From Zeimonas sp046347945 (GTDB taxonomy: Bacteria; Pseudomonadota; Gammaproteobacteria; Burkholderiales; Burkholderiaceae_E): a stretch of DNA of 64,000 nucleotides. The position numbers and the translations under genes are program-made. The notes below the pieces were generated by a model. That model saw nothing but the letters and a program-made list of their open reading frames with translations. It did no database searches and had not been told where the DNA came from. Below are positions 26,746-35,168 of the stretch, piece by piece. The stretch is from positions 1 to 64,000 of the forward strand of contig JAXMFB010000003.1 in the NCBI GenBank assembly GCA_046347945.1, read 5' to 3'. The number at the start of each line of letters is the position of its first letter. The first letter of the stretch is position 1.

Positions 26746-27699
26746 ATGCGCCTGCTGGTGATTCTCGATCCGCTGCCGTCGATCAAGACCTACAAGGACT
26801 CCACCTACGCGATGATGGTCGAGGCCGCCGCGCGCGGCCACGAGCTGTTCGTCTGCGAGCAGCACGCGCTGTCGCTCGCGCGCGGCCGCACGATGGCGCG
26901 CGTGACGCCGCTGCGGATCACCGACGCCACGGGCAGCGGGGCTCCGTGGTACGAGGCGGGCGAGCCGCGCAGCGAGCCGGTGGCCGCGTTCGGCGCGGTA
27001 CTGATGCGCAAGGACCCGCCGTTCGACATGGAGTACGTGTTCTCCACGTACCTGCTCGAGCACGCGGTGCGCGAGGGCGCGCGCGTGTTCAACGACCCGC
27101 TGGCGATCCGCAGCCACAACGAGAAGCTGGCGATCGCCGAGTTTCCGCAGTTCACGCCGCCGACGCTGGTCACGCGCTCGGCCGACGAGCTGCGCGCGTT
27201 CGTCGACGAGCACGACGAGGCGGTGTTCAAGCTGCTCGACGGGATGGGCGGCACGTCGATCTTTCGCGCCAAGCGCGGCGACCCGAACATCTCGGTGATC
27301 ATCGAGACGCTGAACCAGTTCGGCGCGCGCTCGGTGATGGCGCAGCGCTTCATTCCCGAGATCAGCGAAGGCGACAAGCGCGTGCTGCTGATCGGCGGGC
27401 AGGTGGTGCCGTACTGCCTGGCGCGCATCCCCAAGGACGGCGAGTTCCGCGGCAACCTCGCGGCCGGCGGGCGCGGCGTCGCGCGGCCGCTGTCGGCGCG
27501 CGACCGCGAGGTCGCCGAGACGCTCGCGCCGCAACTGGCTTCGCGCGGGCTGCTGCTGGTGGGCCTGGACCTGATCGGCGACTACATCACCGAGATCAAC
27601 GTCACCAGCCCGACCTGCCTCCAGGAGATCCGCCAGCAGACCGGGTTCGACGTGGCGAAACTGTTCATCGACGCGCTCGAGGCGGCCTGCGCGCGATGA
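26746..27699 (+). CDS. gshB: glutathione synthetase
   Basis: GshB ligates glycine to gamma-glutamylcysteine. The 317-residue ATP-grasp enzyme begins LLVILDPLPSIKTYKDSTYAMM, with MRKDPPFDMEYVFSTYLLE, KLLDGMGGTSIFR (ATP-binding loop), AQRFIPEISEGDKRVLLI and DLIGDYITEINVTSPT (metal-binding Glu/Asn). Its TGA overlaps the start of the EIIA gene (ATGA), so glutathione and PTS genes are in one transcript, the usual betaproteobacterial arrangement. Confidence 0.95.
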   Translation: MRLLVILDPLPSIKTYKDSTYAMMVEAAARGHELFVCEQHALSLARGRTMARVTPLRITDATGSGAPWYEAGEPRSEPVAAFGAVLMRKDPPFDMEYVFSTYLLEHAVREGARVFNDPLAIRSHNEKLAIAEFPQFTPPTLVTRSADELRAFVDEHDEAVFKLLDGMGGTSIFRAKRGDPNISVIIETLNQFGARSVMAQRFIPEISEGDKRVLLIGGQVVPYCLARIPKDGEFRGNLAAGGRGVARPLSARDREVAETLAPQLASRGLLLVGLDLIGDYITEINVTSPTCLQEIRQQTGFDVAKLFIDALEAACAR

Positions 27700-28100
27700 T
27701 CGGGATCATGGTCGTCTCGCACGAGCCGCTGGGCACGGCGCTCATTCACTGCACGCGCCACGTCTATGGCCGCATGCCGATGCAGCTGGCCGCGCTCGAC
27801 GTGATTCCCGACGAGGACCCCGAAATCGCGTTCGCCGCCGCGCAGGAGCTGCTCGCGCGGATCAACGACGGCAGCGGAGCGGTGGTGCTCACCGACGTCT
27901 TCGGTGCCACGCCTTCGCGCGTCGCGATGCGACTGGCCGTGCCGGGGCGCGTGCGAGTGCTCGCGGGCGTGAACCTGCCGATGCTGCTCAAGGCGATCTC
28001 GAACCGGCGCATGCCGGTCGACGAGTTGTGCGAGCTGCTCGTCACGAGCGCCCGCGAAGCGATCCGCCCGGCGGATGCGGAGCCCGATGCTCAAGGCTGA
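27696..28100 (+). CDS. PTS EIIA component, mannose/fructose (ManX) type
   Basis: The 134-residue cytoplasmic protein carries the phosphorylatable His9 in GIMVVSHEPLG and the fold motif VVLTDVFGATPSRVA of EIIA-Man domains. No EIIB or EIIC is visible nearby, so in this group it probably serves a regulatory phosphorelay with HPr and EI rather than sugar uptake. ATG 27696 overlaps gshB, and its 3' end overlaps ptsH by 14 bases. Confidence 0.9.
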   Translation: MIGIMVVSHEPLGTALIHCTRHVYGRMPMQLAALDVIPDEDPEIAFAAAQELLARINDGSGAVVLTDVFGATPSRVAMRLAVPGRVRVLAGVNLPMLLKAISNRRMPVDELCELLVTSAREAIRPADAEPDAQG

Positions 28101-28353
28101 AATTGTCGTCGTCAACCGGCTCGGGCTGCACGCAAGACCTTCGGCCAGGTTGACCGCCACCGCCTCGAAGTTCAGGTCCGAGGTGTGGTTGTCGAAGGGC
28201 TCGCGCCGGATCAACGCCAAGAGCATCATGGGCGTGATGATGCTCGCGGCGGCCAAGGGCAGCACGCTGGTCATCGAGACCGACGGGCCCGACGAGGCCG
28301 AGGCGCTCGAAGCGATGAAAGACCTGATTGCCAGTGGATTCGGAGAGGACTGA
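28087..28353 (+). CDS. ptsH: phosphocarrier protein HPr
   Basis: HPr relays phosphate from EI to EIIA. The 88 residues from ATG 28087 contain the active-site His15 (NRLGLHARPSA) and the regulatory Ser46 in NAKSIMGVMML, a target of HPr kinase in organisms that have it. A longer in-frame ATG at 28075 would lie inside the EIIA gene and lengthen the conserved start, so the internal ATG is preferred. Confidence 0.93.
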   Translation: MLKAEIVVVNRLGLHARPSARLTATASKFRSEVWLSKGSRRINAKSIMGVMMLAAAKGSTLVIETDGPDEAEALEAMKDLIASGFGED

Positions 28354-28356
28354 GCC

Positions 28357-30036
28357 ATGATATCGACCGAGAAGTTCCTGGCGGCGCGCGACCTGCTGTT
28401 CGCCGCGCGCAGCGACTACGCGCGCGCGTGCCGCGAGTTCGCGTGGCCCGACATGCCCGAGTTCAACTGGGCGCTCGATTTCTTCGACGTGCAGGCTGCG
28501 GCCGCGCCCGAGCGGCTGGCGCTGTGGATCGCCGGCGAGGACGGCAGCGAGCAGCGCGTCAGCTACGCGCAGATGCGCGAGCGCTCCGACCGGGTCGCGA
28601 ACTTCCTGCGCGGACTGGGCGTGGCGCGCGGCGACCGGCTGCTGGTGATGCTGCCCAACGTCGTCCCGCTGTGGGAGGTCACGCTGGCGGCGATCAAGCT
28701 CGGCGCCGTGCTGTGCCCGACGACGACGCTGCTCGCCACCGCCGACCTCGCCGACCGGCTCGAGCGCGGCCGCATCCGCTGCGTGATCACCGACGCCGAC
28801 GGCGCCGCGAAGTTCGAGGGGCTCGCGGGCGAGCGTATCCGCATCGTCACCAGCGGCCAGCGCGAGGGCTGGACGCCGTATGCGCAGGCCGACGCCGCGC
28901 CGGCCGCCTTCGCGGCCGACGGCCCGACGCGCCGCGACGACCCGCTGCTGCTCTACTTCACGTCGGGCACGACCGCCAAGCCGAAGATGGTGCTGCACAC
29001 GCAGCAGAGCTATCCGGTGGGCCACCTGTCGACGATGTACTGGATCGGCCTGAAGCCGGGCGGCGTGCACTGGAACATCAGCTCGGCCGGCTGGGCCAAG
29101 CACGCGTGGAGCTGCGTGTTCGCGCCGTGGATCGCCGGCGCGACCGTGTTCGTCTACAACCAGGCGCGCTTCGATGCGCGGCGCACGCTCGACGCGCTGG
29201 TGCGCCACGGCGTGACGACGCTGTGCGCGCCGCCCACCGTCTGGCGCGCGCTCATTCTCGAAGACCTCAAGGCCTGGCCGGTGGCGCTCGAAGAAGCGCT
29301 GAGCGCCGGCGAGCCGCTGAACCCCGAGGTGATCGAGCGCGTGCGCAACGCCTGGGGGCTGACGATCCGCGACGGCTACGGCCAGACCGAGACCACCTGC
29401 ATCGTCGCCAACTCGCCGGGCCAGCCGGTGAAGGCGGGGTCGATGGGGCGCCCGATGCCCGGCTACCGGGTGACGCTGCTCGACCCGGAAGGCCGCGATG
29501 CGGCGACCGGCGAGGTGGCGATCGCGTTGAACCCGCGGCCGCTGGGCCTGATGGCCGGCTACGCCGGCGACGAGGCGCGCAACCGCGAGGTGCTGGGCGG
29601 CAGCCACTACCGCACCTCCGACGTCGCGAGCCGCGACGACGACGGCTACCTCTGGTACGTGGGCCGCGCCGACGACGTGTTCAAGAGTTCCGACTACCGG
29701 ATCAGCCCGTTCGAGCTCGAGAGCGTGCTGATCGAACACGAGGCGGTCGCCGAGGCGGCGGTCGTGCCCAGCCCCGACGCGCGCCGGCTGGCGGTGCCCA
29801 AGGCGTTCGTGATCCTGCGCCCCGGCTTCCAGCCGGGGCTCGAGCTCGCGCGCTCGATCGTCGGCTTCGTGGCCGGCCGGGTGGCGCCCTACCAGAAGAT
29901 CCGTCGCATCGAGTTCGCCGACCTGCCGAAGACGATCTCCGGAAAGATCCGGCGCGTCGAGCTGCGCGCGCTCGAGGGCGTCCCGGCCGAGCGTCCTCGC
30001 CGCGCCGGCGAGTACCGGGAGGAAGATCTCTCGTGA
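28357..30036 (+). CDS. AMP-forming acyl-CoA ligase
   Basis: This is an ANL-superfamily enzyme of 559 residues that activates a carboxylic acid with ATP and CoA. Motifs: LLYFTSGTTAKPKMVLHT (P-loop), DGYGQTETT, YRTSDVASRDDDGYLWYVGRADDVFKSSDYRISPFE (hinge and A8) and the terminal catalytic Lys in PKTISGKIRRVELR. Overall it resembles medium-chain or acetyl-CoA-synthetase-like members. It starts 3 bases after ptsH and precedes ptsI, an unusual place because ptsH and ptsI are normally adjacent. The substrate is uncertain; benzoate cannot be claimed despite boxAB upstream. Confidence 0.85.
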   Translation: MISTEKFLAARDLLFAARSDYARACREFAWPDMPEFNWALDFFDVQAAAAPERLALWIAGEDGSEQRVSYAQMRERSDRVANFLRGLGVARGDRLLVMLPNVVPLWEVTLAAIKLGAVLCPTTTLLATADLADRLERGRIRCVITDADGAAKFEGLAGERIRIVTSGQREGWTPYAQADAAPAAFAADGPTRRDDPLLLYFTSGTTAKPKMVLHTQQSYPVGHLSTMYWIGLKPGGVHWNISSAGWAKHAWSCVFAPWIAGATVFVYNQARFDARRTLDALVRHGVTTLCAPPTVWRALILEDLKAWPVALEEALSAGEPLNPEVIERVRNAWGLTIRDGYGQTETTCIVANSPGQPVKAGSMGRPMPGYRVTLLDPEGRDAATGEVAIALNPRPLGLMAGYAGDEARNREVLGGSHYRTSDVASRDDDGYLWYVGRADDVFKSSDYRISPFELESVLIEHEAVAEAAVVPSPDARRLAVPKAFVILRPGFQPGLELARSIVGFVAGRVAPYQKIRRIEFADLPKTISGKIRRVELRALEGVPAERPRRAGEYREEDLS

Positions 30037-30088
30037 CACCGGTCGGCCGGCGCGCGAAACGCACCGGCCGGATCGGTACACTGGAGGG

Positions 30089-31804
30089 ATGTTCAGCATC
30101 CACGGCACCGGCATCGGCGGCGGCATCGTCATCGGCCGTGCCCGGGTGCTCGAGTCGCGCCAACGTGACGTGCCGCGCTATCGGCTGGGCCCCGCGCAGC
30201 TCGAATCCGAGCTGTCGCGGCTCGAGACCGCGATCGAGGTGGTGAGGGCGGAGCTCTTCGCGCTGGCCGAGCACCTGCCGGCCGACGGTCCCGCCGAGGC
30301 GCGCGCGCTGCTCGACGTGCACGCGATGATTCTCGACGACCCGGCGCTCGCACAGGCCGCGCGCGACGCGATGCGCGAGCACCTGTGGAACGCCGAGTGG
30401 GCGTTCTCGGCGCAGGCCGGGCACCTGGCGGCGCAGTTCGACGAATTCGAGGACGAGTACCTGCGCGAGCGCGGCCGCGACGTGCAGCAGGTCGCCGAGC
30501 GCGTCATCCGCGTGCTGTCGGGCTCGACCGCCGGGTCGAAGGTGGGCGCCGAGACGGCGATCTTCGTTGCCGAGGACATCTCGCCCGCCGACATGCTGTC
30601 GCTGCGCTCGGCGACCGGCTTCGGCATCGATCTGGGCGGCACCACGTCGCATACCGCGATCCTGGCGCGCAGCATGAACGTGCCGGCGGTGGTCGGCCTG
30701 GGTCACGCGAGCCGCCTCGTGCTCGACGACGACTGGCTGATCCTCGACGGCGAGGCGGGCCTGGTGATCGTCGCGCCCGACGCGACGGTGCTCGCCGAAT
30801 ACCGGCATCGACAGGCGGCGGGCGAGATCGAGCGCGAGCGCCTGAAGCGGCTGCTCCACGTGCCCACTGCCACCGTCGACGGCGTGAAGGTGGGCCTGTT
30901 CGCCAACATCGAGTGCCCCGAGGAAGCCGAGCGCGCGCTCGCCGCCGGCGCCGAAGGCGTCGGGTTGTTCCGCACCGAGTTCCTGTTCATGAACCGGCGC
31001 GACCTGCCCGACGAGGACGAGCAGTTCGAGGCCTATCGCACCGCGGTGGCCGCGATGCAGGGACGGCCGGTGACGATCCGCACGCTCGACGTCGGCGCCG
31101 ACAAGGCGGTGCCCGCGCTGGGCGGCACCGCGCCGCAGAACCCGGCGCTCGGCCAGCGCGCGATCCGCTATTGCCTGGCCGAGCCGCAGGTGTTCCTCGT
31201 GCAGCTTCGCGCGATCCTGCGCGCGTCGGCGTTCGGCCACGCGCGGCTGCTGCTGCCGATGCTCGCGCACAGCCACGAGATCGACCAGGCATTGCGGCTG
31301 GTCGACCTCGCCAAGGGTCAGCTGCGCGGGCGCGGACTGGCGTTCGACGAGCGGCTGCCGGTCGGCGGCATGATCGAGGTGCCGGCGGCCGCACTCACCG
31401 CGGGCCTCTTCGTGCGCAAGCTCGACTTCCTGTCGATCGGCACCAACGACCTGATCCAGTACACGCTGGCGATCGACCGCTCCGACCACGACGTCGCGTC
31501 GCTGTACGAGCCGTTCCACCCGGCGGTATTGCGGCTGATCGGCATGACGATCCGCACCGCGCGCAAGGCGGGCACGCCGGTGGCCGTCTGCGGCGAGATG
31601 GCCGGCGACTGGGCCGCGACGCGGCTGCTGCTCGGCATGGGCCTGACCGAGTTCTCGATGCACCCGGCGAGCCTGCTGCGCGTGAAGCAGGAGATCCTGC
31701 GCGCCGACGCGTCGAGGCTCGCGCCGCGCGTCTCGCGGTTGCTCGCGAGCGACGATCCGCTGCGCGTGCGCGCGTTGCTGGCGCGGCTGGTCGAGGAGGG
31801 CTGA
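30089..31804 (+). CDS. ptsI: PTS enzyme I, phosphoenolpyruvate-protein phosphotransferase
   Basis: EI takes phosphate from PEP onto a His and passes it to HPr. The 571-residue product has the N-terminal HPr-binding helices, the phospho-His motif GGTTSHTAILAR, and the C-terminal PEP-binding TIM barrel (GVGLFRTEFLFM, RTLDVGADK, FLSIGTNDLIQYTLAIDR, CGEMAGD). A GGAGGG Shine-Dalgarno is almost adjacent to ATG 30089. A 7-bp stem CGGCCGG/CCGGCCG at 30044-30070 precedes it and could attenuate transcription from the acyl-CoA ligase gene. Its stop codon directly abuts the stop of convergent vapC. Confidence 0.95.
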   Translation: MFSIHGTGIGGGIVIGRARVLESRQRDVPRYRLGPAQLESELSRLETAIEVVRAELFALAEHLPADGPAEARALLDVHAMILDDPALAQAARDAMREHLWNAEWAFSAQAGHLAAQFDEFEDEYLRERGRDVQQVAERVIRVLSGSTAGSKVGAETAIFVAEDISPADMLSLRSATGFGIDLGGTTSHTAILARSMNVPAVVGLGHASRLVLDDDWLILDGEAGLVIVAPDATVLAEYRHRQAAGEIERERLKRLLHVPTATVDGVKVGLFANIECPEEAERALAAGAEGVGLFRTEFLFMNRRDLPDEDEQFEAYRTAVAAMQGRPVTIRTLDVGADKAVPALGGTAPQNPALGQRAIRYCLAEPQVFLVQLRAILRASAFGHARLLLPMLAHSHEIDQALRLVDLAKGQLRGRGLAFDERLPVGGMIEVPAAALTAGLFVRKLDFLSIGTNDLIQYTLAIDRSDHDVASLYEPFHPAVLRLIGMTIRTARKAGTPVAVCGEMAGDWAATRLLLGMGLTEFSMHPASLLRVKQEILRADASRLAPRVSRLLASDDPLRVRALLARLVEEG

Positions 31805-32206
31805 TCAGCGCGCGGCCAGCGCGGGGCGCAGGCCGAGGTGCCGCACGAAGGGATCGAAGTCGCGGTCGCTGTACAGCAGCGCGTACCCGTCGACGATGCA
31901 GCGGGTGGCGATCACCGTGTCGATCGTCTTGCGGGCCGTGACGCCCAGCCGGCGCAGCGCGCGAAAGTTCTTCGCTGCGGCGATCGCGATGTCGCGGCCG
32001 CCGATGGCGACGATGTCGAGCGTGTCGAGCAGCCTGCGCGCCTGCTCGAATTCGCGATCATCGGGAAATCCCTGGAGGACCTCGGCGAGCACGAGGTCGC
32101 CGGTGGCCAGCGGCTCGCTGCCGAGCAGCGCGTCGAGCAGGTCGGCCTGTGGGGTGGCGGCGCCGCGAAAGTAGTCGATCCAGACGCTCGAGTCGACCAG
32201 GATCAA
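31805..32206 (-). CDS. vapC: PIN-domain ribonuclease toxin VapC
   Basis: VapC toxins are Mg-dependent RNases that cut tRNA or rRNA. The 133 residues begin MILVDSSVWIDYFRG (first acidic residue D5), with AEVLQGF (Glu) and RKTIDTVIATRCI plus LLYSDRDFDPF supplying the remaining acidic residues. The start overlaps the vapB stop by four bases. It is the toxin half of a complete type II module inserted between ptsI and the metal-efflux operon. Confidence 0.92.
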   Translation of the reverse strand: MILVDSSVWIDYFRGAATPQADLLDALLGSEPLATGDLVLAEVLQGFPDDREFEQARRLLDTLDIVAIGGRDIAIAAAKNFRALRRLGVTARKTIDTVIATRCIVDGYALLYSDRDFDPFVRHLGLRPALAAR

Positions 32207-32397
32207 CGGTCGAGCCTCATCGCATCGAGGTCGCCCTCCCAGTGCAGCCTGCCGCGGAAGCGGCGGATCTCGTGCTGACGTCGCAGGCGCACCAGCGTGC
32301 GCAGGCCGAGCTCGACCGCCTCGCGCTTCGTCCTCAGCCCGGTGGCCCGGAGCGCCAGCTTCATCAGTTCGTCGTCGATGACGATGTTGGTCCGCAT
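32203..32397 (-). CDS. vapB: VapB antitoxin
   Basis: The 64-residue protein starts MRTNIVIDDELMKLALRATGLRTKREAVELGLRTLV, a ribbon-helix-helix fold of the VapB/DUF2191 type, followed by a basic C-terminal tail (HEIRRFRGRLHWEGDLDAMRLDR) of the kind that wraps the VapC active site. It is the first gene of the module and is preceded by its operator palindrome. Confidence 0.9.
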   Translation of the reverse strand: MRTNIVIDDELMKLALRATGLRTKREAVELGLRTLVRLRRQHEIRRFRGRLHWEGDLDAMRLDR

Positions 32398-32398
32398 G

Positions 32399-32428
32399 AT
32401 GTGTATGAATTCAAGGATTGATACACAT
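32399..32428. promoter_or_regulatory. vapBC operator palindrome
   Basis: ATGTGTAT-N14-ATACACAT is a perfect 8-bp inverted repeat that begins one base upstream of the vapB start codon. Such positions are bound by VapBC complexes for autoregulation; binding is inferred. Confidence 0.7.
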
Positions 32429-32494
32429 TATCGCACCCTGACCGCAGCGGCGCAATCGGCCTTCGGGACGACCCGCACGTCCGATCCGGGCACC

Positions 32495-32521
32495 GCAAGC
32501 TTGTTGCAAGCTCGCCGCAAG
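32495..32521 (+). promoter_or_regulatory. phased GCAAG direct repeats, response-regulator box candidate
   Basis: GCAAG occurs at 32495, 32506 and 32517, exactly 11 bases apart, about 120-145 bases upstream of the efflux operon. OmpR-family regulators bind tandem direct repeats on one helical face, and an OmpR-type regulator is encoded at the operon end. An inverted repeat AGCTTG-TTG-CAAGCT overlaps the first two units. Confidence 0.6.
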
Positions 32522-32640
32522 GTTCGCGATGGGTCGCGCTTCTACAGTCGCACTCCTTCACAATCCCGACTCGCGAGCAGACCCTGGACCTCCTGCCGTT
32601 TCCGGCGCGCCGCCGCGCCGTCGCCGCGTGGCTGGCCGCC

Positions 32641-33966
32641 GTGGCGGTGGCGGCCGCGATCATCGCCCCGGCTCCCGCTTGCGCGCGCGACGAAGCGCAA
32701 GCGCCTTCCGCCGACGGCCAGCCCGAGCTCGCGCTGTCGCTGTCCGACGCTCGGCGCATCCTGCTCGAACGCAGCCGCGACCTCGCCGCCGCGCAGGCCG
32801 CGCTCGACGCGGCCGAAGGCGCGCTGTTCGGCGCCGCGCGCAAACCGAACCCGGTGCTGACGATCGGCGCCGGCAGCGCGCAGGCCGGCGAGTACCGCTC
32901 CCGTGACCTCGACCGCAACGTGCGCCTCGACCAGCTGATCGAACGCGGCAACAAGCGGCAACTGCGCACCGACGCCGCCCGGCAGGCGGCGCGCGCCGCG
33001 CGGATGGACCTCGGCGACGTGCGGCGACGCCTCGGGTTCGCGCTCGCGCAGGCCTACTACGGGCTGAAGTCGGCGCAGGAGGCGGTCGACTATGCGCAGG
33101 CCAACGCCGACGCGTTCGCGCGCAACCTGGACGTCGCGCGCCGGCGGCTGAAGGCCGGCGATGCCGCGCAGGCCGACGTCTCGCGGATCGAAGTCGACGC
33201 GGGGCAGGCCGACAACGACCTGCGCCAGGCGCGCGCCGAGCGCGAGGCGGCGCAGGTCGCGCTGGCCTCGATCCTCGCGCGCGAGGCCGACGCGCGGCGG
33301 CTGGTCGCCAGTGACCTGTGGCCGGACCCGGGCAGCGTCGAGCCGCCGGCCGAGCGGATCGCCGCGCTGCTCGAGCGGCGCCCCGACGTGCAGGCGGCCG
33401 CCGCGCGCCTGGCCGCCGCCGAAGCGCGCTCCGAAGGCGCTCGGGCGCTGCGCACGCGCGACTTCAGCGTGGGCGTCTTCGCCGACCAGAACCGCCTCGC
33501 CAATGGCGGCACGACCTTCGGCGTGTCGGTGAGCGTGCCGCTGTTCCTGAACAACGACTACACCGGCGAGATCCGCCAGGCCGAGGCCGAGCGGGTCGCG
33601 GCGCGCATCGAGCTCGAGCGGGCGCGCGGCGACGCACTCGCCGAGCTGCGACGCGCGCAGTCGGCGGTGCGCGCGAGCGCCGCGCGCGTCGAGCGGCTGG
33701 AGTCGCGCATCGTGCCCAGTGCGCGCGCCGCGGCGCGCGCGACCCAGTTCGCCTACTCGCGCGGCGCGATCCCCCTGACCGACCTGCTCGACGCGCGCCG
33801 AAGCCTGAAGGCCACCGAGCGCGACCTCGCCGATGCGCGCGCGGCCCGCGCGATCGCCGTCGCGGCGCTCGGGGCCAGCCTGCCGACGTCGACGCCCGAT
33901 GCGCCGCCGTCCGATGCGCCGACCACGCCCGACGCTCCGCCGACGCCCGGCGCGCCGCCGCGCTGA
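32641..33966 (+). CDS. heavy-metal efflux outer membrane factor, CzcC-like (TolC family)
   Basis: This is the outer-membrane channel of a tripartite metal exporter. About 440 residues with the two long coiled-coil repeats of TolC-type proteins: LSDARRILLERSRDLAAAQAALDAAEG, LGFALAQAYYGLKSAQEAVDYAQANAD, then SVSVPLFLNNDYTGEIRQAEAE and FAYSRGAIPLTDLLDARRSL. A Pro/Ala/Thr-rich tail ends the chain. The start is unresolved: GTG 32641 is the first standard start, but the signal-peptide n-region (RRRAVAAWLAAVAVAAA) is encoded upstream in the same open frame, where no ATG, GTG or TTG is visible. Confidence 0.82.
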   Translation: MAVAAAIIAPAPACARDEAQAPSADGQPELALSLSDARRILLERSRDLAAAQAALDAAEGALFGAARKPNPVLTIGAGSAQAGEYRSRDLDRNVRLDQLIERGNKRQLRTDAARQAARAARMDLGDVRRRLGFALAQAYYGLKSAQEAVDYAQANADAFARNLDVARRRLKAGDAAQADVSRIEVDAGQADNDLRQARAEREAAQVALASILAREADARRLVASDLWPDPGSVEPPAERIAALLERRPDVQAAAARLAAAEARSEGARALRTRDFSVGVFADQNRLANGGTTFGVSVSVPLFLNNDYTGEIRQAEAERVAARIELERARGDALAELRRAQSAVRASAARVERLESRIVPSARAAARATQFAYSRGAIPLTDLLDARRSLKATERDLADARAARAIAVAALGASLPTSTPDAPPSDAPTTPDAPPTPGAPPR

Positions 33967-34034
33967 CCGCCTCCGGCCCCACTCGCCGATCGCGCCCGAC
34001 GGCACCTCCACCGAGTTCTCCGAGCCTTCCCGAC

Positions 34035-35168
34035 ATGCGACGATTCCTCCCGATTCCCTTTTCGGCACTGCTCGCCGCGGCCCTGGCCGGGTGCGGTACG
34101 CACGAGCGTCCCGTGCCGCCGGTGGCCGAGCCGGTGATCGACGGCGAGCAGATCCGGCTGCCGGCCGGCAGCCCGCAGGGCGCCGTCCTCGTCTCGGCCG
34201 AAGCGAAGCTTCAGCAGGCCGAGACGGTGCGGCTGCAGGGCCGGCTGGTCTGGGACGAGACGCGCACCGCTCGCGTCGACGCGCCAGTGGCCGGCCGGAT
34301 CGTCCGCCTGCTGGCGGCGCCCGGCGACGCGGTGAAGCCGGGTCAGGCGCTGGCCGAGATCGCGTCGCCGGAGATCGGCCAGGCGCAGGCCGACGCGCGG
34401 CGCGCCGACGTCGACTACGAGGCGGTGACGAAGAATCTCGCGCGGATCCGCGAGCTCAACGAGGCCGGCATCACGCCAACGCGCGAGCTTCAGGCCGCCG
34501 AGGCCGAGCTCGCGCGCGCGGCGGTCGAACGCCAGCGCACGCGCGCCCGCAACGTCGCCTACGGGCTCGGTGCCCGCATCGACCAGGTGTTCGCGCTGCG
34601 CACGCCCGTCTCCGGCGTCGTCGTCGAACGCACCGCCGCGCCGGGCCTGGAAGTGCGCCCCGACCAGGCGCAGCCGGGGCAGCCGGCGCTGTTCGTCGTC
34701 AGCGACCCGACGCGGCTCTGGGTCAGGCTCGACGTGCCCGAGAGCCTGGTCGGCGCGGTGCGCCCCGGCCAGACCGTCGCACTGAAGGCGGCCGCGCTGC
34801 CCGACAGGCCGATCCAGGCGCGGATCGCGCACGTGTCCGACTTCATCGACCCGGCCACCCGGACGCTGAAGGCGCGCGCCGAGGTCGACAACGCCGACCG
34901 CGCGCTCAAGGCCGAGATGTTCGTCAGCGGCGAGCTGTCGGTGCCGGTGCGCGAGGCGGTCCTCGTGCCGGCCGGCGCGCTGGTCCTGCTCGGCGAGCGG
35001 TACTACGCGTTCGTCGACCAGGGCGAAGGCCGCTACCTGCGCCGCGAGGTGCAGGCCGAAGAGGCAGGGCTCGGCTCGATGCGCGTGCTGGCCGGCCTCG
35101 CGCCCGGCGAGCGCGTGGTGGTCAGCGGCGCGCTGCTGCTGCAGCAGCTGCTGGGCAGCAAGCCATGA
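34035..35168 (+). CDS. RND efflux periplasmic adaptor lipoprotein, CzcB-like
   Basis: This membrane-fusion protein of 377 residues joins the inner-membrane pump to the outer-membrane channel. It has a lipobox LAGC (Cys20), a barrel-sandwich half-motif VDAPVAGRIVRLLAAPGDAVKPGQALAEIASPE, a helical hairpin (LNEAGITPTRELQAAEAELARAAVERQR), and VFALRTPVSGVVVERTAAPGLEVRP closing the lipoyl-like domain. No His-rich metal-binding extension of classical CzcB is seen. It follows the channel gene after 68 bases; its stop overlaps the pump gene (ATGA). Confidence 0.88.
   Translation: MRRFLPIPFSALLAAALAGCGTHERPVPPVAEPVIDGEQIRLPAGSPQGAVLVSAEAKLQQAETVRLQGRLVWDETRTARVDAPVAGRIVRLLAAPGDAVKPGQALAEIASPEIGQAQADARRADVDYEAVTKNLARIRELNEAGITPTRELQAAEAELARAAVERQRTRARNVAYGLGARIDQVFALRTPVSGVVVERTAAPGLEVRPDQAQPGQPALFVVSDPTRLWVRLDVPESLVGAVRPGQTVALKAAALPDRPIQARIAHVSDFIDPATRTLKARAEVDNADRALKAEMFVSGELSVPVREAVLVPAGALVLLGERYYAFVDQGEGRYLRREVQAEEAGLGSMRVLAGLAPGERVVVSGALLLQQLLGSKP

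Noticed and set aside
28357..30036. Benzoate-CoA ligase to feed the box pathway
   Set aside because: Sequence pattern does not single out aromatic substrates, the gene is 26 kb away from boxAB and embedded in the PTS cluster.
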